From positions 1,158,001 through 1,222,000 of the forward strand of contig NC_088943.1 in the NCBI RefSeq assembly GCF_033473495.1: DNA of 64,000 nt. Direction: 5' to 3'. Position 1 is the stretch's first letter, and every line of letters starts with the position of its first letter. Of this stretch, positions 1 through 12,485 are shown piece after piece. The notes beneath the pieces are model-generated. The model ran no database searches. It worked only from the letters and a program-made list of their open reading frames with translations, and was not told the origin of the DNA. Both the position numbers and the translations under genes were made by a program. This DNA is from Cercospora beticola. Its lineage: Eukaryota; Ascomycota; Dothideomycetes; Mycosphaerellales; Mycosphaerellaceae.

Positions 1-41
1 TGCTGAATGACAGATGCAGCGCACTGGAAGGCGACGAGTTC

Positions 42-3000
42 ATGTCATCGGTCGAGTCGCTTCGCCATGCTGCACTCACGGCGAAACAGGACCAGTTGGT
101 GAGCACAATTGCCCATCTTCGCACCGCACGCTCTTCGCGACATTTTGCACCGCTGGTGCAATTTGTTTGGCGAATTTGCGATGCGAAGTGGTCGAGTTGT
201 GATGCTAACCTGCTGCACAGAAGTCGCTCGCATCGTCGCATTCTGCGGAGCTACGCGCGCTGCTGGCCGTCTACAACACCATCAACGATAACACCAGCCT
301 CAACTCGTTGGTGAACGCGAAATTCGGTGCAGACAGCGTCACCGAAGATGAAGCAGTCTTTCTGCGTGATCATGACTTATCCAGGTGTGTGTCACTTGAT
401 AGTGCCCTCGCCACTGGCTAACATGTGAAAGCGGCCGCACTTTCGACGCGACATTGCTAGCCATTCGACCTCCACCTGCTTCTACGCCACAACAACAGCC
501 TTCTGACGCGTCAATATCTGTATCAAAACTCGAAAGTACGCCCGCTGGATTCTCTGGGCCTCGCGATGGAACTCCGAGCGCGGCCGCGGCGCCGAAACAA
601 GGCATTGTAACCGCGAAAGCAGATGAAACCGCGATTTCCATTCCAGAGGTCGCGTCCACAGTACACGAACCCCTCCCGGCTTTGAACAAGGCCAGTGCTT
701 ACCCATCTCCGTCAATCCAGGCCACACGGGAAGCGTCTCCCACAGCAGCGGTCGCCCAGCCAGTCGATGTCGCTGCTCCACTACCCGTGGAAGATGCTCA
801 ACTCTCAGCATCGACGAAGCAACTCCTAGACCAACAGCGACCGGCATCGCCTGCGAAGACTGTGCATCTTCCGCCGCAAGAGGTCCAGGAAGAGGGCCTA
901 CGGGAGCGCGAGGCGGCTGAAGCACAACGCAAGTTGGAGCCCGAAGTGAAGTCCACCCAGCGTCTTCATGCTCCGAATGCAGAAGCTGCTTCCTCTCCGT
1001 CCTCCACGGTAGGAGCTCACTCTGCTGCTACGCCCCAAGCTCCCCAGGAATCGCCAGATACGTCGCCAGACTCGGAGCTTGCAGTGGAAGTGCCCAAAGA
1101 TCTCCAGCCGACGCCAGAGCAGATACGAGAGAAGGAAGAACACGATCGCGTATTGGAAGCACAGAAAGAGATTGCGAGGCAAGAAGCGCTTGGCGATGTA
1201 TCAACGCCTGATGATCAGTTGAAATGGGAGGAACGTGCGGCAGCTGCAAGGGAAGCAACGGAACGTGCTTCGCGTGAGGATGTCGGCGGTCCAGAGCCTG
1301 ACGTGAAGGACTCCGCACGTCAGACGGAGGCTGAAGAGGCGGTTGGTGAAGTGGAAATGGATCAACCTGAAGAGCCAGTCGAGGGACCTTCAGTCAAGGA
1401 TGCGAAACCAGCTCTGGAAGATGTTGACGAAGAGGCAGCCTCCAGGACCAACATGCAAGACGATGGGGACAACATTACCGTCTCCACACGCGATAGACCT
1501 CAACTCTCGGTTGACACAGCCAAGCAGCATCCACCTGTCGAACCGGAAGAATCGACTCCCGCGGTGACCCCAGCTCCTCCTCGAATGACTACCAGAGTCT
1601 CGTCTGGGGCGATGCGACAAAAGTCGGTTTCCGAAATCTTGGGCCAGGATCGAGCGCACTCGCAGTCTGCTGATAACACACCGGCCTCTCGCAAAGACCT
1701 GCACTCTCCAGCGGCCGTCTCACCGCTCACGCAGCGCCACCAACATGATAACAGTGGAACATTACGGCGGGACTCAACACTGACACAAAGCACTCGTCCA
1801 CCGCGCCTACTCGCACAGTATCGGCAGCCAGACGACATCGATTCAGCTATTGATCAACTTGAGAGGTTGAAAGGTGCCGCAGATGACCCCGACAAGGACT
1901 ATCTGGAGCCTCTCTTCAGGATCCAGGCACACGAATCACCAAACTCGAGAACTAGGACTTTGCCTGAGCTCATCAAGATGGTGCCGAAAGCGCTGTCCAC
2001 CGATGATCACTTCATTTCTCTGCATGAGCGACTGGACTTTCGCATGCTTAGACGCATTTACCAGCTTCAGAATGCAAACAAATGGTCGCTTCGACAAATG
2101 GAGAAGCAGAAAGAGCCTCCGCAGCCATTCACTCATCACGACCACATGATGGAAGAAATGAGATGGATGCGAAAAGACTTCCGGGCAGAGCGGCAAATGA
2201 AGAAAAGTGTCTGTGCTTGGTTAGCTCAGAGGTGCGCGGACTGGTGCCATGCAGATGCGGAGGAGCGAACCAAGATGCAAGTAAAGGTGAAGAAGACAGA
2301 TGAGGGCACAGAATCTGTTCCTGATCTTGACGGCGGGGAGTCCGCTCGCGAGGACGACCTTGATCCACCCACTCCACGAGAAGGCTCACCCATTCCCACA
2401 ACCGTAGTGGTTCCCCCAGAGCTGAAGGGCACAATCGACCGCCTTGATAAATCCGGAAAGCTTTCAAAGGCTCTTGCTACACTGCCTCACGCTGGTCTAC
2501 TGGATCTTGCGGGCAGGCATCCTAATCAATCCTACACAGCGGTCTCCAAGTTTGTTGAAGGGCGAGTGCTTCCGACTGTGAGCCGCCCGTCTCTAAAACG
2601 AAGTCGCTACGAGTATGATGATGAGGATGAGTTTCTTGACGCCCAGCCGAAAAGCAAGAGACTCCGCGAGAATGCTCGATCTGATCCCGAGGGGTCTGAT
2701 TGCGCTCTTTTCGATCCCGTCAACAAGCCTATTCGGGATCGGCTGCATTCGAACAATGCTTTCAGACCTCCATCTGAATTCTTGATGCCGAACACTCAAT
2801 TTTACGAATATCGTGCCGGTTCTCAATGGATTTGGGAGGACGATCAAAAGCTTAGAAAGCTGGCAAAGGACTACTCGTTCAACTGGTCACTCATCGCCGA
2901 CGAAATGAGCTTGAGCACGCGATACAAGAGCTCTGCAGAGCGACGCACCCCTTGGGAATGCTTTGAACGATGGGTCGACCTGGAATCCTTACCTGCGGAT

Positions 3001-4728
3001 ATGCGCAAGACGGTGTACTTCAAGACATGGTATGCCAGGCTGGAACAAGCGCAGCAGGCTTCGGAACGACGCTATCAGCAACAGGTGCAGGCCATTCAGC
3101 AGCAAGCTGCCCAGAACGGTGCGCCATCTCATGTGCCCATGCGACGTAAGACGACGCCCACGCGGGTGGAGAAACGACGCTCAACGCGATACTTGTGGAT
3201 GGTGGAAGGCTTCCGTAAACTGGCTAAGAAGCGTGAGCAGGCGGCCTGGAAGCAAGCTGAAACAGCTCGTGCCGCCGCTCAACGAAAGACTCAAGCTGAC
3301 GCCAACCCGCCAGTCCGCTCGATGAAGATGACGCCGCAGGAGTTCAGCAAGAAGCGTGCAGAGAGGGATGCGGCGATGCTTGAGCAAGCGCGGCAACACC
3401 GTGCCAAGATCATTGAGGCTCAAAGACAACAGCTTGCGGCTGCACGCGCAGCTCAGCAGATGCAGATGGCTGGTGGCCCGCAAGCACAAGCTGCTGCAGG
3501 ACAGCAACGCCCGCCTGGCGCTAACATGCCTGCGCAACAAGCTCAGATGCAGGTCAATGGACAACAAGTCCCTAATGTTAATGCACAGATGGCGGCGTCG
3601 CAGCAAGGCAGAGCGAACTTGCAGATGGCGCAGAGGAACGGTCACCTCGCCCCTCCGCACGTGAACGGCCAGGGCATACCGCAAGCACAGATGCAGGCAC
3701 GAGCTCCTCAAATGGCACAGCACGCTAATTTGCAGGCACAGCCACACCCTCAGCAGATGAGAAACCCACAATACGCTGGTCAGCAATACCCGGTAGCGAA
3801 TGGCAATACCGTTCCGACACAACAAGTAAGTGCTCACACGACAACGCAACAACAGCTTCAAGAAAACCAGGCTCTTCTGGCGGCTTTCCAGCGATCGCAG
3901 CAGCAGCAGCAGCAAGGCAACTCGACTCACAATGGAAATCAGCAGATGAATGGCTCCCCCAGCATGCCTCCTCCCCCAACACCGCAAACTGCACCACAGA
4001 AGCTCTCCTCCGGCCATACACCCCAAATCTTCGCCATACAAAACCAGCTGCGAGCGGCAAATCCGTCATTGTCGGATGAGCAAATCCAAGCGTTGGCGAT
4101 ACAGCAGCTCTCCAAGCAGACAGGTCAGCAGTCTAGCAATCAAGCCCGGCAGAACGCCATGAACGCCGCTTCGGGCATGGCCAACCAGGGCCAGGCAGGT
4201 GTACCCTCGCAGGCATACCAGCAGAAGCAGGGTCAATACGTGCAGCGTCCCGTTGCCAATGGCGTGAACGGAATGTACTCTCAGGTGAACGGAGCAGCAA
4301 ATACCCAGCAACAAACCGGTGCGGCTATGAGCTCACAAGGGAACACCAATTCCTCTCAAGCACAGGAAGATTATCGTGCACAGCTCATGCGCAATCAGCA
4401 GTTGCAAATGCCGCAGATGCGACAGATGCAAAGCCCGAATGCGAACCACGCACAATTGTACAGCAGTCCCGTCGCTAACAACGCCAGTCCGCACATGGCT
4501 GCGACGTCTCCGGGGCAGTCGCCGTACCAGAATGTCAATCAAATGTCGCAGGTGGCAGGCGCCAACGGACAGCGACCAGTATCGCGTTCCAACACGCCAC
4601 AAATGCAGAGACTGAGCTCGTCGGGAAGCGTCAATACCGTGGGCAATAATGGAGGAATGCAGAGTCCGGGCGCGTTGAGTATGCCTCAGAACAGCCCTCG
4701 AAGTCTGCCTGCATCAATGGCGCAGTAG
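42..4728 (+). CDS. VID21: Eaf1/Vid21, NuA4 histone acetyltransferase scaffold subunit
   Basis: Proposed model join(42..98, 221..384, 432..4728), 1505 aa. The first intron has a CTAAC branch near 205 and frame is kept across both junctions. Eaf1/Vid21 is the scaffold that assembles the NuA4 acetyltransferase in the nucleus. Visible domains: an Ala/Glu/Pro-rich low-complexity N-terminal third; an HSA helical region around residues 620-700 (Trp-Met-Arg-Lys-Asp-Phe core); a basic segment; and a Myb/SANT-like domain around 870-925 with regularly spaced tryptophans (WIWEDD, NWSLIADE, WECFERWVDLE). The last ~450 residues are Gln/Asn/Met-rich, with a short polyQ run near residue 1230. HSA plus SANT plus a Q-rich tail is the family architecture. 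The ATG at 42 resembles family N-termini, but only 41 bases lie upstream, so an earlier start cannot be excluded. High confidence in identity, moderate in the first two exons. Confidence 0.9.
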
Positions 4729-5595
4729 GAGGACGGACGTGGTGGGGGGGTTCGCCCGGGCGATGGATGAACGCGTTCTGGGCCTCGAGCATGAAGAGGG
4801 TTGTCTGTCTCTGAGTTGTACACGTTTTGTGGGCCGTTACCGCTGGGTACGGCGATCCACTGTTGAAGAGGAAAATGGGCCGAGAAAGTTGCAGGTTGCA
4901 TGTGGCGGAGATGCACTGCTAGGCCAACCAAGTAGATTCATCACCTCAGCTTCTCTGGACTCTTAATTGAGTTTCAATGAAAACATATTCAACATTGTAA
5001 CTTCGTGTGCCTTCCTCTTTTTCCCGCATCAGGTGGTTGTGAGTTTCTGTCGTCGGGTCCCCTCGCTCTTCGTTGGGAATTTGGGAAACCGGGCGAGTAG
5101 TGATGGCTTTTATGCTGCGCTGACTCTCGTCTCTCCTGGCCGCAACCAGACCAGCACGCGAGTGGGATTTTAGAGGCGTCGCCTTCGATTCCTAATGTAG
5201 AGGAGAGTATCGTCGTGCGTGCTCATCGTTCTTACGGACTTCTTGAGACCGGGTATCAAAGAAAGTGTGGCTGTGTGCCAGTTTCCCGGAAGGTCGAGCT
5301 GCGAATTTCATCTGGGGACAAATTCAGAAGAGATCGAATTGTGCATGCTGTGCTTACATAAACACGATATAACTTGCTAGATGTTATGATGGAGCTAGCA
5401 TGAGTCCATTAGAGTGTTCATTTGGCCGATTCGACTATCACGTCGTCGCCGGCGGTAGTCTACCCTAAGGAGCCTGTAACCCTAAGAAAGGTATGGAATG
5501 CACAAATTTTTGTGCAAAGTCACAAAGTCACTGCACTAAGGTATCACCAACGTTCATTCAAGCACATCAGCCGTATGTGCTAGTTCTGCACTCAT
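4729..5595. other. Intergenic, tail-to-tail between Vid21 and P450
   Basis: Holds the 3' ends of two converging genes. Only short ORFs with no family resemblance occur here. No RNA gene or repeat was recognised. Confidence 0.6.
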
Positions 5596-7077
5596 TCAAT
5601 CCCAAACCAACTCCACCTTCTTCCCCACAATCTTCGCATTAAACCACTCCACCACCTCAATCTTTCCCCTCACCACCCTCGCCCCTCTTAAAACCCCCTC
5701 CTTCACAGCCGCCCTCGCCGTCAAAAGTAATTCCGTCATAGCCAAATTCCTCGCAATACATTGTCGCGCTCCAATATTAAAAGGAATCCAATCTCGTAGC
5801 ATTTCTTTCGTAGGATCCAGCCAGCGATCAGGATTGAAAGTATGCGGATCGGGAAAGACAGAAGGATTGAAATGTAGAGTCCAAGGTTGTAGACCGACTT
5901 GTGTTCCACTCGGGAGGTGGTAAGTTTTGGATGTGGAAGGGGAAGTGTAAGTCCAGCCTGAAGGTGGGACGATGCGGGGGAAACGTGTTGGGTTTGCCAT
6001 GGAGAGGCGGAGGGTTTCTTTTATGGTTGCGTTGAGGTAGGGGAGGGTGGAGGGGTCGGTGGTTGAGGCTTCGTGGAGTTCTTGGTGGAGTTTTTGGAGG
6101 ACGGAGGGGTGGTTTGTGAGGTTCCAGAGGAGGAGGGCGAGGTTTGTGCCTGTTGTGTTTGTGCCGGCGAAGATTACGTCTTGCATTTGGATGTTGGTTT
6201 CTTCGGGGGTGATGCCGGAGTTTAGGAGGCGGGTTTGGTAGAGGTTTTCGAATGGGGGGTTGTGGGTTAGGGGTTTGGTGAAGGTGTCGACCTTTTCGAT
6301 GCTTTCGTTCTCTTCAGGGGATGGAGGGAAGAGTTTTTGGCAGATGGTGAAGACGTGGCCGAAGAGGTAGTTTGGTAGGTAGAAGAAGCGTCCAAATGAT
6401 ACGACCGAGTCAACGAACATGGAAGCGGAGAGTCTTGAAGTCTTCTCGTTGCAGCCATCGTAAGACTTGCCGAACAAGTACGAAGTGACAGCATCTAGTG
6501 CCAGGCCACGAGTGAGGTTGAGCACATCGACAGGATGCGAGTTTCCGGTCTCCTTCGCTCGCGAGCGTGCTTTTGCGACTTCACTTTGAAGGCGTTTCAC
6601 GAATTGGTCAATGCAACCCTCGATCGTGTCAACATTCGATCGTATGGCTGCCGTGCTGAACATGGGCACGACTGCCTTGCTCCTCTTGGCGCGATGGGCT
6701 GGATCGCGAGCGCTGAAGATAGTCTGATGCCCCTCGAAGTCGAAGTTCGCGTACGCCGGTGATTTGAGAAACCCGCCCTTCTCGGAGTAGATTGGGCCCA
6801 GCGCCTCTCCTTCAGAAAACACAACCTCATTTGGTGCTATTCTGACCACAGGTCCGTATTTTGCGTGAAGTGAGTCGATTTGGCGACATTCGTCTCCCAA
6901 GTAGGAGTGTATCCAAACCCATAAACTTGTGAGTCGACATATGAGTGGTCCAGGGACGTGTGAGAGTGGATCGAAATATGTTCTGTAGGCGATGTAAGAT
7001 ATGGCTGTGATGAGAGACGCGTACAGTGCGAGAGTGGCAAGCGGTGAGTCTTGACCAAGCGCGTCTGCGACTGCCAT
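5596..7077 (-). CDS. Cytochrome P450 monooxygenase (microsomal, class II)
   Basis: Single-exon 493-aa P450. An N-terminal hydrophobic anchor (about residues 12-32) is followed by a Pro-rich hinge (HVPGPL), as in ER-bound fungal P450s. The I-helix oxygen-activation motif AGTNTT lies at residues 304-309, ExxR at 354-357 (ETLR), the PERF-like FNPDRW near 415, and the heme-binding FNIGARQC puts the axial ligand at Cys440. All key residues are present, so it is probably active; it would use electrons from the NADPH-P450 reductase. It looks like the fungal pisatin-demethylase/benzoate-hydroxylase type class, but the substrate cannot be told from sequence. It is transcribed divergently from the Zn2Cys6 regulator at 7751, a common arrangement for a locally controlled oxidase. 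The 3' third of the gene shows a sharp C/A to G/T composition switch. Confidence 0.95.
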   Translation of the reverse strand: MAVADALGQDSPLATLALYASLITAISYIAYRTYFDPLSHVPGPLICRLTSLWVWIHSYLGDECRQIDSLHAKYGPVVRIAPNEVVFSEGEALGPIYSEKGGFLKSPAYANFDFEGHQTIFSARDPAHRAKRSKAVVPMFSTAAIRSNVDTIEGCIDQFVKRLQSEVAKARSRAKETGNSHPVDVLNLTRGLALDAVTSYLFGKSYDGCNEKTSRLSASMFVDSVVSFGRFFYLPNYLFGHVFTICQKLFPPSPEENESIEKVDTFTKPLTHNPPFENLYQTRLLNSGITPEETNIQMQDVIFAGTNTTGTNLALLLWNLTNHPSVLQKLHQELHEASTTDPSTLPYLNATIKETLRLSMANPTRFPRIVPPSGWTYTSPSTSKTYHLPSGTQVGLQPWTLHFNPSVFPDPHTFNPDRWLDPTKEMLRDWIPFNIGARQCIARNLAMTELLLTARAAVKEGVLRGARVVRGKIEVVEWFNAKIVGKKVELVWD

Positions 7078-7750
7078 CGTAATGGACTCCAGGCTACATG
7101 TATTTCCTGTGAAAGGGAAAAACTGCTGACAATGGGTTTAGTGGTGAAGTTGTGATACTCGGCTCAACGCATGCGGCAACCGGACTACGCTGTTATCATC
7201 GCGCACCAGTAATGCAGCTAGAGCGACCGGACACATTGCAATGGAATCATGAAGCCCGAAGCTGCAAACCTTCTGTTCGTTCATCTCTGGCATCCGTGGC
7301 GATTGAGCTTCATGATGATTGCAAAGACCTCGAACAGTGAACCTGTTGTGGCGTGACTTTTGGAGAACACCGAGCGTGGTGTTGTGGATTTTGTCAAGCC
7401 ACGTAACTAGTGTGCATAGTGGCCAAGTCTCCGCCCTTGCCGATTTGGCCCTCTCTTCTCACCACGGAAAGCATCGTCCGCACTCTCCACTGCCTGCAAC
7501 ACCACCACGCCCGATAGCAGAGCGGAAGCAGACGAAGCTGCTGTCTCCATGGACGGAGTCCGCAAGAACAGCAACTGACGCTCGGAGCACTGGCCTGTCA
7601 CCGGCTCTGGCGTTGGTTTTCTCATCTGCTGTCAGCTTCCTCCAAGACGCTCGGCGAAAACCCAGCGACACCATTTCGCCGAGCTGTTAAACAACACAAT
7701 GTTGCCTCAACTCTTGCCTCGAGCACTTTCCCTCTCTCATCGCATGACCG
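7078..7750. promoter_or_regulatory. Shared divergent promoter region, P450 / Zn2Cys6 factor
   Basis: A 673-bp interval between two start codons on opposite strands. I saw no clear CGG-N-CCG operator by eye. Its regulatory role is inferred from position only. Confidence 0.45.
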
Positions 7751-9677
7751 ATGGCTGACCCTCCAGTGCGCCGACCACACAAGAGGCCTCGGCCGCAATC
7801 TTCTTGCGCCATCTGCCACAGACGAAAGGTCAAATGTTCCAAGACATTGCCGTGCCTCCAGTGCCAGAAGCATGGCTGCGCAGATGAGTGTCGCTACGAT
7901 GGCGTGCAACCCTCCAGAACTCCAGCCACAACTACTCAGACCAACGCAACCGAGCCGGCCGCCGCCCATCAAGATGCAGGGCCTGCTGATCCATCGAATG
8001 CGGCTATGGACCTTCAAAGGGAACAGGCTGAGGCAAGTAGACAATATATTCATGGTATCATTCAGGCCGACAAGCTGCAAGTGTGGACTGAGTCGAAATA
8101 TCCTCCTCATACTTGGAACCCAACACCTGGCAACTCACGCGGTCGTACACATTCAACTGGTGTACTACGAGTGTTTGATCCGGTTATGATCTACATGGGA
8201 GCAGAAGCACTTTCGTATCCTGATACCGAAGCGGATGCAACTGTCGCTCGACGTAAAAGCAGAATGGCGAGCGTCATGTCAGGTACGGCGCAATCGCTTT
8301 ACGCAGATTTGCCTCCGGTCAACGTCTGCCTGGAACTGATCACGCGGTACTACGACACCTGGCACACAGTTCTCGCGCTGGTTGATCGTTGCGCCTTTGA
8401 CAAATCCTTCGAGGACTCGATTACGGAGCCGCAAAATGCTTCAGCTTCCTTTGAGATAACGTGCGCCCTGGTCATGGTATTGGCCAACGCGACTTTTGCG
8501 TCGAATGAAGCACGTATTCCGGCCGAACGAGTGGAGCGGTGGCTTGACATCTCATCTGGCCTGTTAGCATTGATGTCGTGGTTTGGAGAAACCACTGTCG
8601 AATCAGTCCGAGCATCAGCACTTCTCAGCCTTGCCGAACAGGTCGTGAGCACAGATGTAACCGCCGCGTACATCAGATCTGGCAATACTGTCCGAAGTGC
8701 AATGAGTTTGGGCTTGCACTTGCGCGCGCAGGATCAGAACTCTGTGTCTGCGGCCATCTCAGCTGAGGAGTGTCTGTGGAACACGATCATCGAAATCGAT
8801 CAGTACGCATGCCTTGCTGCTGGCATGGAACCTGCTGTGCCAGAGAGCACCGTCATGGAGGCAATAACATATTCAAGTGGAAACAACCTTGGCGCTAGTG
8901 ATGTCCCTGATGAGCTTTGCCTACGCCGTTTGCTGACCAAGTCGCTATACGTCCGGCACAAAATCTTAGCTGCCCTGAATGGTCAGCGATCTGTGATGGT
9001 AGAACAAACCGTGGAGCTCAGCACCGCATTATCAAAGGTAAGGCTGTGTTCGCATCGACTCCACAGCATGAGAACACCAACGACTAACCATTTGTATCCA
9101 GGCCTTCGCTCCCGTAAGCACAAATCAAGACGTCCCACCCAATTTCAGAACCTTCCAATACGATTACGTCTTCTTCACATATCGCCGATATATGTCAGCT
9201 CTCCACCGCGTTTTCGCGACCCTTGACGGCGAACCAGCATACTACATATGCCGCAGCATGGCCGCACGCCTCGCACGTCGCCATCTGCGCGAGATATGCA
9301 AAGTCTGGAGAGCTGATCCTGACCTGAGTCCTTTCACCGCTCTCCTCGGCGCCCCTGGGATCATGTTCCGCAACGAGACCGAACGCGCCGTCATCACAAT
9401 TTCTCACGAGCTCTATCGCAAGGAAGACCAAGTGCAGCGTGTTCTCATGTCAGTCGAAGGTGGTCGGGAGGGGTTGACGGAGACGATAAGGGAGTTTATC
9501 ACTCTTGGGAAGGATAGAGTGAAGGAGAAAGGCTTTCCAAAGCGGTGCTTTATGATACCTGCCATGGTCGATGCACATAATCAAATTTCGGCCGAGTGCG
9601 AGGTGACTTCGAGCGAATACTGTCGGGCGATGGCGACTGTGGGATCCGAAGTCAAGAGACTTCTGGAAGCAAGCTGA
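7751..9677 (+). CDS. Zn2Cys6 fungal-specific transcription factor
   Basis: Model join(7751..9037, 9102..9677), 620 aa. The 64-bp intron has a GTAAGG donor, a CTAAC branch and a CAG acceptor, and frame is kept (phase 0). The N-terminus has a zinc binuclear cluster: Cys19-x2-Cys22-x6-Cys29-x5-Cys35-x2-Cys38-x8-Cys47, with the basic HRRKVKC stretch that contacts DNA. A Pro/Thr-rich linker follows, then a long helical middle region (around residues 190-420) matching the fungal-specific factor domain, including a motif with SLAEQ and GLHLR elements. It is expected to be nuclear and to bind CGG half-sites. It is head-to-head with the P450 at 5596, so local regulation of that gene is a reasonable hypothesis, not shown. 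The target pathway is unknown. Confidence 0.9.
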
Positions 9678-9910
9678 GAGGCCACAGCTTGCGAAACCGA
9701 GAAACCATCGGATTGCACGTACGGCACGTATTGCTGGCACCTGGATCGAAACATCGTCTAAAAGCTTACCTCGCTTCTGTAGAGGTTTTCGACATTATTC
9801 ATCTATTGCTGCAATGGCCAAGACGAAACCATCCTTCATCAGGCAATCCAAATCATACCATATCATATCGGCATAAACCCATAGCGCGCATCTAGGCAGC
9901 TCCGCTGTCT

Positions 9911-12485
9911 CTACAATTTGAAAGTGTCCACAAGAGGCGTATCCAGCACACTCTTCCCAACAAAAACCTCAAACTCCCCACTCGGCACAACCCAAGTCTG
10001 ATTCACCGAATTCCAATACGAGATATCCTTCCTCCTCAACGCGAACTCAACCTTCACTTCATCTCCAGCTGCAATTTCAACCTTCTGAAAACCGCGCAAA
10101 ACTCTCGTATTCGAATTACTGCCCAGACTGTCCTTTGGGACTGGAATTTGAATATACAACTGCGCGACTTCAGCTGCGGTGACAGAGCCCGTATTCTTGA
10201 TCGTTGCGCTAATCATTCCAACGTTTTCGAAAAGAGAGTTCGAACCACCAACTCCCATGTCATCGCGATTGGAATTTTGGTCTGTCGTTCCGTTGATGTA
10301 GACTGGAGCCGTGCTGGTCGAATCAGCAGTCGAGGTGGCGTTCATATTGATGCTCAACCCGGAGTATTCGAAAGAGGAGTAAGTCAGGCCAAATCCGAAT
10401 TCAAATCGCGGTGTCACTGAACGTGCTAGGAAGCTGCGATAGTCGATATTTACGCCCTCTTCAAAATCGCATTGTGGGTCTTGAGATTTATCGATGCAAG
10501 GTCCAGCTAGGTCTCCATAATCGGATACCTTTTTCGCGACGGTGTAGGGTAGACGACCGGAAGGGCTGGTGTCTCCATAGAGTAGTGAGACGACTGCGCG
10601 ACCAGCATCTTGCCCGGGTAGATGTGCGAAGATGACGGCCGTCACGTTGTCGTTCTCGATCCATTCATCGACTAAGCGCGGACCTGCGTTGTGAATGGTC
10701 ACGATGGTGTTGTTGCATTGCGATGCTACGCTGCGAACCAGATCGTCGCTCTCTTCATCTGCGAGACCAGGACGATCCCATGCTTCGCTGGCGTATTCAT
10801 TAATGAAGACGAGGCATGCGTCAGATTCGGGCATGACTCTAGGGTCGTATGATGTGAAGTCGTAGAAAATGGACGTATCATCATCGTACGCTCTGGCCTG
10901 TAGAGCATCATATGGGCTGCTGATGTATGCAGGTACATTGCTGCCACTGCCACCGCCGACGATTAAAGTGCCCATGAATTTCGATGGCGCATCTGACATG
11001 GGTTGATTGCGCATGATTTGCTGTTCTTGCGGCTGAGAAAGGTCAATTGCTTCTCGATTTTGCGTCCAGTCGCCCGTGCCAGGATTGAAATGAGATTGAG
11101 CGATTGCGTCGTAGCCAAAGACAGATAACGTTCGCGGCTTCACCAGAGGAAGACTATTGTTGACGTTTCTGACCAAGACATGGCCTTCAATTGCTTGCCG
11201 TAGGAGAGACCTCTTTGCAGCTGGGTCCTTTGCGTCCACATATTTATGTGGCTGGAGAATATCGTCTGGCATTCCAACACCGAGAGGAGGAAAATTCGGA
11301 TCGTCTTGGCCAAATTGGAGCCATGTTGCCAGAATCCGAGTCGCCATATCCACGAGCCGAGCCTCGTCGAACCCATCACGCGCATTAGCGAGCTTGTCAT
11401 CGTCCCAGTAATCGCTATTTGGCATCGCCATGTCTAGACCGGCGTTGGCAGAGTCCAGGGATGAGTGCTGCGCAGCCCAATCGGAGACAACAATTCTTTA
11501 GAGCAGTCAGTATTCGCGAGTTGCAAATGCCTTCCAGCAAGTCCACTTACCCTTGAAAATTGAGCTCGCCCTTCAAAAGTCCATTCATGATCTTCGAGTT
11601 CTCGCAACCGTAGCTCTGATTGATTCGATTGTACGAACACATCACGCTTCCAACTCCAGCTTTGACCGCATCCTGGAATGGCCAGAGATACAGCTCGTGC
11701 ATCGTGCGATCGTCAATATTCGAGCTGCTGCTCGGTATCGTCCCATCATCATCATTAATCGGATTCCTGTTCGTCTCCTGCTCATTCCCAACCAAATGTT
11801 TCACACAAGCAATAACACTCCTCTGCATGCCTCTGATAGTCTCAGCACCAAGCACGCCATCAAGAAAAGGATCACTCGCAAACCCCTCCCAATTTCGTCC
11901 CGAAGTCATCACTCGTCCAATAGGTCCCACCACCGGCCCCAGCGCCACATTAACACCCTTCTTCTTGAACTCCGCACCCAGAAACACAGCTCTCTCATAC
12001 GCCAGCGTCGAATTCCACGAAGCTCCGACCGAAATCCCAGAAGCATAAGCATTGACTCCATCTGTATCTCTCACTCCCTGTCCAGCATCATGAAGACACA
12101 ACCCAGGAAATTCCACACTTTTCGCGGAGCCAGAAACTCCCACACATCCGGTCCCTGCATTCCCGAATCCGATCGTAATATTATTCATATCCTTCTTACT
12201 CATCTTCTCAACCATCGCTCTAGCTTTCTCGTAAGCTGCAGCCCAATCTCCAGCTCCGTAGCCTTTAGGTGAAGGATAGACGACTTCGCTCGTCCATTTC
12301 GCGTGAGAGGGCTTGTTGTGGAGTGCGAGAAGTGCGAGGAGTGGTAAGAGGAGAAGAGACATGATGATTGCTCCGGAAATCCACTTGTGTTTTTGTGCCC
12401 AGATTATGGCACGTTTTCGGCGGGTTTGGCCTAGAAGGGGAGTGACTGTGGTGATTGCGCTTTCTTTTTCGTCCAGTGCGTCCAT
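9911..12485 (-). CDS. Glycoside hydrolase family 3 (beta-glucosidase-like), membrane-anchored
   Basis: Model complement(join(9911..11495, 11551..12485)), 839 aa. The 55-bp intron falls immediately upstream of the catalytic site and frame is kept. GH3 enzymes release terminal beta-linked sugars (usually glucose) from glucans or glycosides. The N-terminal (beta/alpha)8 domain carries the Lys-His substrate motif (KH at 229-230, within CVKHLVGNEQE) and the nucleophile aspartate in VVSDW (Asp317). The C-terminal alpha/beta sandwich and a fibronectin-III-like tail ending near VDTFKL are present. There is no cleavable signal peptide. Instead a basic segment precedes a strong membrane helix at about residues 38-58, predicting a type II membrane protein with an extracellular catalytic domain. 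Many N-glycosylation sequons are present. The exact sugar specificity is not determinable. Confidence 0.92.

Noticed and set aside
3895..3915. CAG repeat (and a similar one near 24290-24350)
   Set aside because: Short in-frame Gln runs of low-complexity coding sequence; no sign of expansion beyond ordinary polyQ.
3181..4041. 286-codon minus frame within the Eaf1 gene
   Set aside because: Antisense of Gln/Ala-rich coding sequence (Leu/Arg/Cys-rich), a typical shadow.
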